A DNA stretch of 42,482 nt, from positions 1-42,482 of the forward strand of contig NGBS01000045.1 in NCBI GenBank assembly GCA_002245135.1, in the 5' to 3' direction. The notes beneath the pieces were generated by a model, which did not search any database, had not been told where the DNA came from, and saw nothing but the letters and a program-made list of their open reading frames with translations. The translations under genes and the position numbers were made by a program. Position 1 is the stretch's first letter; each line of letters begins with the position of its first letter. Below, in pieces: positions 34,242-42,482 of the stretch. Origin of the DNA: Proteromonas lacertae. Lineage: Eukaryota; Sar; Bigyra; Opalinata; Proteromonadidae.

Positions 34242-35269
34242 TATGGGAAGCTATCCATCCCAAAGATGAGAATAACTATCCAATCTATAATCCATCTGGT
34301 AAATAGAAGAATGAAGTGAAGATAGAAAAGTGATGAAAGAATATAAAGGGATTGGTGAAATAATAATCTATCAATTTCCTTATTTGGTAAGCGGCAAAGA
34401 AGAAGGTTTTAAAGGTCCATTTATAATTCGAGGTCGATTAGATGAAGAGAGATTAAACAGTGAAAGAATTCATGAATTAGAATCGACTTGACCATTACAT
34501 CATATAAGTCGAGAGAAATTAGAAGAAGAATTATTAGATCCTGAAGCAGAAGGATCATCTCCAGCTAAAGAAAGGAGGTGAAAATGCAGGAGTAATGAAT
34601 CCTGAAGATTATATTGCCATGCCAAGTTTAGAAGAAAATCGCTTATTTTGGATAGTAGAATGTGAATCAGTTTGTATATTTATAATGTTTATAATATTTA
34701 ATAATATTTGTAATAGAAAACGAGATACTGTTGATGATGTAAATCGTAATAAAGATGTAAGTAAATGGTTAGAAGAAGATCTGTTATGATTTGAAAAGGT
34801 AAAGAAAATCGAACAATCTATATGAACAATGATGTGAATGCAGTTCCAACATATTTAGAAGAAGAAGAAGTTGATATCTATCAAAGAAAGTAATTTAGAA
34901 TCGATGATAAATGAAACGAAAGAAGCTATGGATTAAGAAAATAAAGAATATACTGAACTATTAGAATTTGCGAAAAGTAAACAAGAAAATGGATTAAAAG
35001 TGTATATATAAATGATTTTATTATGATTTAATATAATAAAATAGACAATAAGTGAAAAGAAAGAAGAATATTTAAAGAGAAGACAAGATATAAGTAATAA
35101 TTTAGAAAATGATTGGTTAAAACGAGAAGAATATCGAAAGAAATTATTATTGATAGAAGAAGAAAAAGAGAAAGAAAGTGTAATTCGAGAGAAAGCGTTG
35201 AAAGAATATGAGAAAGAATTAAAGAAGAATGCTCCTAAAAAGAAGCCTCCTCCTAAGAAGAAGAAGTGA
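34242..35269 (+). pseudogene. Decayed gene with calpain-like segment and charged C-terminal tail
   Basis: The plus strand begins with LWEAIHPKDENNYPIYNPSG, resembling the calpain/androglobin segment that precedes the conserved GKY strand. Coding-like blocks follow in changing frames: GFKGPFIIRGRLDEERLNSE, LEEELLDPEAEGSS, NPEDYIAMPSLEENRLFW and YMNNDVNAVPTYLEEEEV. A long basic/acidic coiled-coil-like tail (EEYLKRRQDISNNLENDWLK...) ends in APKKKPPPKKKK. Normal-looking small introns are still visible near 34672-34719 and 34998-35050. Several in-frame stops and frame changes interrupt it, so it is probably non-functional. The family is tentative. The calpain-like match is short, and the catalytic Cys/His/Asn are not seen. 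Confidence 0.45.
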
Positions 35270-35777
35270 AGATTCAACTAACTCTTTTTATATTTTATAT
35301 AAATAATTATTGTTTGTAGTTTATAAAAATAAGATTGACTTTATGTTTTTTTATTGCTTTTACAAGGAAATTAAAATATTTGATTTATAACAAAATAAAA
35401 AAAAGGATGAGATATTTGATAAGATTGGTGAAGAGAAATAAAAATAATAGCTCCATCGAGCGAAATGAATAAGATTGTTTAGTTGAATATTAAAAAGTGT
35501 TAGTAGATAGAAATACAACAATTTTAAAGAAAGTCATAAACAGACAAAATTATTTATTAAATTAATATATGTGAATGTTTGTTGATAAATTTGAATAAAT
35601 GTAGCAACTCTATGAAAATTAACAACTATAATAATGTAATATTTAAATGATTCTTATTTTGTTGTTTTGATATAGTATGAATTAAAATTCATGATTATAC
35701 AAGAAAATAAAGAGATATTTGATATTTGGTTTATGAAAAACATTTCGAATAACCCAAATTCGTTATTATAAAAATTG
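35270..35777. other. Intergenic spacer, no gene seen
   Basis: About 508 bp between the decayed calpain-like gene and the TPR gene. It is AT-rich with stops in all frames. I see no RNA gene or repeat. It presumably contains the TPR-gene promoter. Confidence 0.5.
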
Positions 35778-37212
35778 ATGATAAAATCAATTCCAAGATA
35801 TTTAAAAAGGAATGTGAATAATTTTCGATCAGTATTGGTGTATTTATATTGAATAGAATGTAGAATTGATAAAAGTGTTTAGAGTTAGTAGCTTTAGTCC
35901 TGTTGTTTCAAAATCAGTATTAATGAGATGTTTCACAACAGATTCATACAAAATGATGAATATGATGAGATGTAATATCAGTAGTGATAAAGTATAAAAT
36001 ACTGTGTGTCTATAATAAACAGTCAAATGAAAGCTTAGCTTCACGATACAATGATGAATTTCTAGAAGGATTTAATTACTTTAATTCCGTATGACTATTG
36101 ATTATGTTATATAAACTCCATAGAAATATTATGAAAGAGCAATAGAATGTTTTAAATGTGCATTAGAAAGTGCAGTTAGAAATGAACAAAAATATGACTG
36201 TAGATTTGCTATAGGTGGTTGTTATTTGAAACTTGTATAATGATTTAATATAATGATTATAATAGAGTGAATATAAAAAAGCAGTGAAATATTATAAATC
36301 TGCATTAGAAAGTGCATCTACAAATGAACAAAAATATGACTGTAGATGTGTTATAGGTTTATGTTATTTCAATATTGTATAATGATTTAATATAATGATT
36401 ATAATAGAGTGAATATAAAAAAGCAATAGAATATTTGAAGTCTGCATTAGAAAGTGCATCTACAAGTGAACAAAAATATGACTGTAGATGTCATATAGGT
36501 TTATGTTATTTCAATATTGTATAATGATATAATATAATGATTATAATAGAGTGAATATGAAAGAGCAATAGAATATTTGAAGTCTGCATTAGAAAGTGCA
36601 TCTACAAATGAACAAAAATACAAATGTAGATGTGCTATAGGTTTATGTTATTTCAATATTGTATAATGATATAATATAATGATTATAATAGAAAGAATAT
36701 GAAAAAGCATTGGAATATTATAAATGTGCATTAGAAAGTGCATCTACAAGTGAACAAAAATATAACTGTAGATATCATATAGGTTTATGTTATTTCAATA
36801 TTGTATAATGATATAATATAATGATTATAATAGAAAGAATATAAAAAAGCATTGGAATATTATAAATGTGCATTAGAAAGTGCATCTACAAGTGAACAAA
36901 AATATGACTGTAGATGTCATATAGGTTTATGTTATTTCAATATTGTATAATGATTTAATATAATGATTATAATAGAAAGAATATAAAAAAGCATTGGAAT
37001 ATTTGAAGTCTGCATTAGAAATATGTAAAAGTGATTATGAAAAGTTTGTAAACTATAGCAGTGTATAATATTAATATTAATGTAATGAATAGGATGAGAT
37101 AGAAGAATCAAAGAAATATTTAACTGAAGCTTATGAATATATATCAAGTGTAGAAGATAATGAAGAAAGAAAAGAATTTGAAGAAAGATATAACCAAGTG
37201 AACAATAAGTAA
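35778..37212 (+). CDS. TPR-like repeat protein, one repeat per exon
   Basis: The start ATG at 35778 opens MIKSIPRYLKRN. Three introns (35832-35856, 35993-36022, 36089-36123) lead into seven consecutive TPR-like repeats of 37 residues, pattern EYKKAxEYxKxALESAxTxEQKYDCRxxIGLCYFNI. Each of the first six repeats is exactly one 111-bp exon, starting at 36124, 36266, 36408, 36550, 36692 and 36834. Six nearly identical 31-nt phase-0 introns begin at 36235, 36377, 36519, 36661, 36803 and 36945. The last, shorter repeat (36976-37062) and a charged terminal exon (37093-37212) end at TAA. TPR arrays form helical superhelices that bind other proteins; the partner is unknown. All repeats are open when spliced. 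A reader ignoring introns of this size would miss the gene, because each intron carries stops. Confidence 0.82.
36124..36975 (+). repeat. Six tandem 142-bp exon-plus-intron units
   Basis: Period 142 bp = 111-bp exon + 31-bp intron. The introns share the form gtataatgat-w-taatataatgattataatag with at most a base or two of change. Exons from 36408 onward are nearly as uniform. This is tandem genomic duplication of a complete splicing unit. Confidence 0.93.
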
Positions 37213-37896
37213 TAATGATAAGAATTGAATTACTATATTATTATTTTATTACTATGTTTTATTACATTATTAAATCATATCTATAAAACAAACTACAAAT
37301 ACTATAATAATGTGTAATAAAGGGGAATAAGCGCAAACATGATGTAAAGTAGAATAAGTTTGTTTCCTGTTTTAGAATGTCTTAAAACATCCAGAATGAT
37401 GTTTATAGAGAAGATGCAATGAAAACATAATTATTGTAATGCCAAAAGAATAATATCTTAATACCAGATATAGATACAATAATATCAAAAGCAGTATATC
37501 AAAAGTTGATTATAAAAACATATATATATATCAAACAAATGATAAGGCTGTTACTAAATCTGGTGTTTGTAGAATTATATTTGAAACAGTACAAAATTCA
37601 GTATTACAAAAGTATTTTACTTCATAATCCAACTGGTAGTGAGTAGTGTATAGGAAATACATTTTCTTAGCTGATGAAAGTATATTTATTCTTTCATTTA
37701 TATTTCAGAAAATATTAAATGAAAATCACATTATATCACTTACTAACTCACAAATAATTACATTATAAAATGTAAATTTCTTTATTAATAATGAGTATAT
37801 TTGATTGGTACATTTGGTGTGATTTGATTGGTTATTCATTCCAATTGTTTTTGTTTTTTTCTCATTAGTTAGTTATTTTTACGCATTTATTTATTT
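37213..37896. other. Intergenic stretch with a short coding-like patch
   Basis: 684 bp. Most of it is AT-rich with stops in every frame. Around 37458-37646 a plus-strand frame without an ATG stays open for about 60 codons (IPDIDTIISKAVYQKLIIK...), rich in Ile/Lys/Tyr as AT-rich random sequence would be. I give it no gene call. Confidence 0.4.
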
Positions 37897-40229
37897 ATGG
37901 GTAATAGTATGGGTAGTGCTATTTCCAATTTTTGGGGATTTGGTTCCAGTGTGAATTTTGTAGTTCTTGATAATACTCAAACAGAAGTAGAAAATAATAC
38001 TGATGATACATTATTCTGTATTTGTCCAAAAGAAATTTATAATTACTTTTACATTAGCTATAAACTGACTAGTAAATGTAATGTGTTTTGTATTGGATAT
38101 ACAGAAAGTCTTTATAATTACAATAGTGAAAAAAATGAAGTATATGATTTAGAAGTGAATGAAAGTCTTAAAGAAAATGAGTATGAAGTTTTTTATAAAT
38201 TGAATGAAGAAAAATACAAATCATAACAAACAAACAAAAAACAGAATATAAAGAAATAAATAGTACATCAACATCTATATATCCATTATTCGCTTTGTAT
38301 AAGCTTAATGATAAAGTAGAGATAACCAAATGTCGCGAACAATTTGCTGTGAAGAGAACTATGAGCGAAATTTTTGGTATAACAAAGAAACAAAAAACAG
38401 CAGATCTAAAGAATGAAATAAATGTATTTTTGTTAGATGTATTAAAGAATAAGAAAGTAATTGATATTAAAGAAATAAAAGAAACAATAGAAGAGAATTT
38501 TACATTAAATGATCATGAAAAAGAATATTTAGACAATAGTGATATAAATGATTTAAAAGTATTATTAAAATACTTAGGTGATAAGAATATGCAATATCTA
38601 GATTCTCCAGATAGTTATGTTAAAATAGTGAATAATTTGAGTATAATTGAACTTGAGAAACTTGTTATGGATGAAGATGGTAAATTTGTTAAAAGTAGTA
38701 AAACAAAGAAATATTTAGAGTTTACACAAGCAAATGTAGAAGTATTCCAATTCCCCAAGAATTTAATTTACATAAGAGATTGTTACTATTCAATGTTTCG
38801 AGATATATGTAAACTCTTATCACTTGATGAAATAGATTCCATAGTGATTACAGGTCAGCCAGGTATTGGCAAAACCTCTTTTATATATGTATTATTTTTC
38901 TTTCTTAAGAATAATTTATCATATGATTTTAATCCAAATGAAAAAGGTTATTTGAAGAAAGAACAGTTAATTAAAGAAATAAATGAGATTGATGAATTTC
39001 TGAAGAAAATTATATACTAAAAAAGATAAACGAATTGATGATTTGAATATTGTAATAGAACAACTTGAAAAAGATATAAGACAAGATGAAACAATGATTC
39101 ATGATTTGAAAAAAGATATTAAAACAGAGATTAATAGGATTAAAACAACAGATAATAAAAAAGATAATCATGGTGATTTATACATACACAAACGATATGT
39201 ATATATATTAAAAATATATGATGATAAAGAAATACATATTAAATGCAATAGAGATGAGATGATAATAGGTTGTAGAGAAGAGAATAATACAAATATAAAC
39301 GAAATAGATAATTTGAACAAAGCTGTTAAAGTAATTGATAATAAAGAATTAATTCAATTGAAAAATTGGATAAAAAGAAAAATATAAATGATGATGATGT
39401 TATATGTAAAAGAGTAATAACAGAAAGAATAATAAACAGATTGGTGAATATAAAGAAAATGAATGAATCAATACAATTATATAAACAAACGAAAAAAGAA
39501 ATTACTAGTGAAATTAAAGAAATTGAAGATGGTTTTAAAAAAACAATAGAAGATTTGGGAAAAAGAGTTGTTAATATAGTAGATGATTTAAATAAAATAA
39601 CAGATGTAATTGAAGTAAAAGAAGAAGATGTAGGTATTGGTATTAATTATTATGTTTTGAATGCATATAAAAACATGAGTATCATATATTTCATTAAAGG
39701 GAAGAGAGATGGAGATAAAGAAAAAGCCAGAATCTACAAATTTGAAAAGATTAATGGAGAATATATACTATTTAAAAGCAAAATACATCCAGGTAATATT
39801 TATGATTCATTGATAATAGTTGATACTTATAATTATAAGTTTGATGAAAGTAACACAGTAATATCAATCAGTTCAACCTGATCCAGATAATAATAGTAAA
39901 TATAAAGATAGTTGTAAAGAATTATATTTTGATTCTTTAAATAAAAACAGAAATTGAATAATGGTTTTGTAAACTGTATTGGTTATAATAAAATAATAAA
40001 TTTGATATAATATGTGAAAAATATGGGTAATATTCCTCGACAAATATATTACCATTATTTGTATAACTATAACTATAATAGTGATTATTGGGAATATTAT
40101 AAGCAGTTGATAGATAGTGTAGTAGGAACAACAGGTTATATTCAGTTTGTAAATGATTATCTGGGAAAAATAAATTGAAAGAATTATCTAACATCATAGT
40201 AAAATATGATTTAAAACAAGTATGGGATA
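37897..40229 (+). pseudogene. RHS/Crinkler-like P-loop NTPase, copy 1 (broken)
   Basis: It begins MGNSMGSAISNFWGFG, with a Gly2 and Ser-rich start that could be myristoylated, followed by a Cys-rich N-terminal module. A helical spacer leads to an RDCYYSMF segment and the Walker A motif GQPGIGKTSF (about 38850-38880). Next come a long charged coiled-coil region and, near 40030, NIPRQIYYH, matching the PR motif late in this family. RHS (retrotransposon hot spot) and CRN proteins share this NTPase core with the order RECY / GxPGIGKS / PR. The copy is broken by several frame changes (about five or more) and is treated as a relic. It is AT-rich like its surroundings, with no sign of recent transfer. 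Confidence 0.6.
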
Positions 40230-41780
40230 ATGATGTTTAGAAGAATAATATTAGAACCAGAAAGAAAATTAAAATTCATTTCTGAAGATATAGAAAGATA
40301 TATAGTTTGTAAATTTAATCCACCAAAAGATGAAGAAGAATATCACAAGGTTGAAGAATATTATACATCGACTAATGATAAATACATGAGAAGAATGGCA
40401 TTAAAACAGATAATAGCGTATGAACTAAGTACTGGTATAATTAAATTAAACTTTAAAAATTCTCATTTTGAAATGAACTCTGAGTTATATGTTCCAGTTT
40501 ATCATCCTCCAAAATTCTTACATTCAGTGTTTTATATATTGGATGAAAATAATTACTTTGATTTGATAATGAACGGAGTGTTTATAAAAGTATTACTAGA
40601 TAAAGAAAAAGTTAAGAATGATGATGAAACAAAAGAAAAATTAAAAGAATCTATAAGAGTATATATATTTTTTATATTTATAATTAAATAGAAATACTAT
40701 ATGAATGAAAGTGGCGAGTTTAAATATTGTATAATACAAAATAGAGAAGTAAAAGTTTTTTTTTACTTTACCTATATTTAAGCAACAATCCCAACCATCA
40801 GAAGCAATATCTGAATCACTAGAAGAAGAAAATGTTGATGAAAGTGAAGAAGATGATAAAGATGATAGTAAACAAGAAGGAGAAATGGTAGATATTAATC
40901 ATAATGACAACAAAATTGGGATGTAAAGACAATAGTTTTATCACCAATGGATGTGTATATACATAGTAAAAGAGTATTTTTGATGAGAGATTGTTATTAT
41001 AAAATGTTGAATACTATTTTTCCCAAAAATCTTAATTTCATTTATTATAAAAGAAATTATTTGAAATTTGGTCAAAGTAAAATAGGAAAGTCAAAGTTTG
41101 CTGATATTATTATAGAATATATTCATGAAAAATACCAAGATAATGTCAGTATATTGCATTTAGATGATGAAGGTAAAGATAATCGTGATTATTTTTAAAA
41201 GTGTATGTAATGTTCAAATCGTAATATCTGATGAAGTTGTAATTGTGTGAAGATGATTATGCAGATGCAAAGATGATAATCTTATTAGCTAATCCATCTA
41301 AAGAAGAATATAATACATTTCAAAGTAAAAGATGTCCATTAATAATGTATATACCCTCAATTAACGCAAGAAGAACTAGAGAAAGTTGGAGAAATAAAGT
41401 GTATTAAACTTATAAAATTGAATGACATTGAACTTAACAGTAGGTATAAAGGATTTACAAATAGTACTGAAATAAATTCTAACAAATCACAAATATTATT
41501 CCTTAAAAAATAATATGACAAGTGGAAAGAAGTGTATAAAGAAAAATATTCATTATATAAAGGTGTTATTGGTTTCTATTATGATAAAGACAGTGAAAAT
41601 TATATAAATGCTTCAATTAATAATAAAAACAACGAGGTAATAATGGAAGAAATAATTAAAGGTATAAATAAATCTCCATTTTCAAAAAGTAACTATGATT
41701 ATGTATTGATTTATGATACGCATGAGATGAAAATGGTATTATTACGTCCAATCGTCTTACATTTATATCTGAAAGAATAA
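40230..41780 (+). pseudogene. RHS/Crinkler-like P-loop NTPase, copy 2 (broken)
   Basis: A second, diverged copy directly follows the first. It shows the C-terminal module of the family near 40230-40620, a small intron near 40660-40691, an acidic spacer (EEENVDESEEDDKDD), a second FLMRDCYYKM segment, a degenerate Walker A (GQSKIGKSKF) near 41080-41110 and LTQEEL near 41360, which resembles the family's late WxxEEL motif. It is broken by several frame changes and is treated as a relic. The junction with copy 1 is not sharp; part of 40230-40620 may belong to the end of copy 1. Confidence 0.5.
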
Positions 41781-42179
41781 AAAAGATGGTATGTGATAGA
41801 CTTTTTGAGATAAATGATAAAAAAAAAAAAAATGAAAAAATTGTTAAAAAATAATCCAGTAGGAAGCTTAGCTGGAATTTTATTGTTATTGTTATAGTCA
41901 ATTGGGTTATTTGAACTTGAAAGAAACAATTGACTTCGCTGTGAGTATCAAATGTTGAATATCAATCAATTGTCATTTTTGATAATCTCATGTTTATACT
42001 TATGTTTATCTAAAATTAGATATTTGGATAGATAAGATATTGAATTTATAGTGCATTATTGTATTTCTTCTTTCTATTTGTTATTATAAAGGCTTTTTAT
42101 AATAGTGTAACGGATATTTTTGGGTAAATATTCACATAAACCAATTTTGAAATTTGAGTTTTTTTAGATTAAAAGATAA
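41781..42179. other. Intergenic spacer, no gene seen
   Basis: About 400 bp, including an A13-type homopolymer near 41818-41832. It is AT-rich and I see nothing else in it. Confidence 0.5.
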
Positions 42180-42413
42180 ATGGATGATAGCTTACAGAAG
42201 CAATCTGAGAATATGACAAATAGGAACTTTGATAGTGTTCTTACAGAAAGATTCAAATACAATCTACCATCTTCTTATAGTAATTCAGATGATATTGTAA
42301 TGAATAAAATTGATGTTCCCCAGAAACAAGAAGAGGAAGAGGAAGAGAAGAAGAAAGAGGCTGAACAGTATTTAATGCAATTTATTCTCTGTAGTTCAGA
42401 ATATTTTGAATAA
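42180..42413 (+). CDS. Small hypothetical protein or first exon, Glu/Lys-rich
   Basis: A 77-residue reading frame (MDDSLQKQSENMTNRNFDS..., then QEEEEEEKKKEAEQYLMQF) ends in TAA. It has no recognisable domain, only an acidic/basic helical stretch. It is the only open frame here and its ATG follows an A-rich leader like other starts in the window. It may be a short gene or the 5' exon of a gene extending beyond 42482. Confidence 0.35.
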   Translation: MDDSLQKQSENMTNRNFDSVLTERFKYNLPSSYSNSDDIVMNKIDVPQKQEEEEEEKKKEAEQYLMQFILCSSEYFE

Positions 42414-42482
42414 AAGAAAGTCTAGTATATTTATTGTTGTTATTTTATTTATAAGATCACAATGAAATAGAAAAAAGAAGAA

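Noticed and set aside
36235-36975. Regular 142-bp periodicity considered as a CRISPR array or satellite DNA
   Set aside because: Each unit encodes an in-frame TPR-like repeat and carries a splice-competent intron. The host is a eukaryote, and the repeat/spacer pattern of CRISPR is absent.
36932-37147. Minus-strand open frame across the TPR array
   Set aside because: It is an antisense shadow of the repeated exons, Ile/His/Tyr-rich, with no domain.
1-42482. Search for retroelements, DNA transposons and viral relics
   Set aside because: No reverse transcriptase, integrase, transposase or capsid motif, no long terminal or inverted repeats noticed. The only multi-copy material is the LRR, TPR and NTPase families.

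Overview
Organism. This is nuclear DNA of an AT-rich eukaryote, probably unicellular. Almost every multi-exon gene is cut by very small, very AT-rich spliceosomal introns of about 25-48 nt (mode 31), nearly always starting GTAT and ending ATAG or TAG. The standard code reads well, and the twelve genes with a clear 3' end stop at TAA (eleven) or TAG (one). Argonaute, RNase P, TMEM94 and AGC-kinase homologues are typical of eukaryotes. I cannot place the lineage from the sequence alone.

Layout. 1-277 (-): 3' scrap of a third leucine-rich-repeat (LRR) kinase-family gene. 363-1437 (-): ADP-ribosylglycohydrolase broken in four places. 1600-4558 (+): Argonaute carrying an N-terminal Stc1-type zinc finger, with three frame breaks. 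4648-5781 (-): RNase P/MRP subunit Rpp40. 5850-7520 (+): secreted beta-hexosaminidase. 7765-11392 and 11491-14666 (-): tandem LRR-pseudokinase paralogues sharing a 164-bp identical 3' tract. 14948-15020 (-): tRNA-Asn(GTT). 15151-16633 (-): adenylosuccinate lyase. 16721-18585 (+): FERM-domain protein. 18768-21262 (+): WD40/B-box/pseudokinase fusion. 21343-25506 (+): TMEM94-type P-type-ATPase-like protein. 25615-29621 (-): large type I surface protein. 30394-32686 (-): AGC kinase with DFD instead of DFG. 33172-35269: two decayed genes facing away from each other, one IPT-like and one calpain-like. 35778-37212 (+): TPR-like protein built from tandemly duplicated 142-bp exon-plus-intron units. 37897-41780 (+): two broken RHS/Crinkler-like P-loop NTPase copies. 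42180-42413 (+): a short acidic ORF.

How it fits together. About half the window is conserved housekeeping (Rpp40, hexosaminidase, adenylosuccinate lyase, TMEM94, tRNA). The rest is lineage-specific repeat-protein and NTPase families that are duplicating, converting and decaying. The most notable object is the Stc1-Argonaute fusion: in fission yeast Stc1 is a separate adaptor that binds Argonaute and the chromatin-modifying CLRC complex, so the fusion would build a chromatin-adaptor finger into the slicer itself. A caveat covers the whole window: many apparent single-base frame breaks, mostly +1, occur in otherwise well-conserved genes. I cannot separate assembly indels from genuine pseudogenes or recoding without reads or transcripts.
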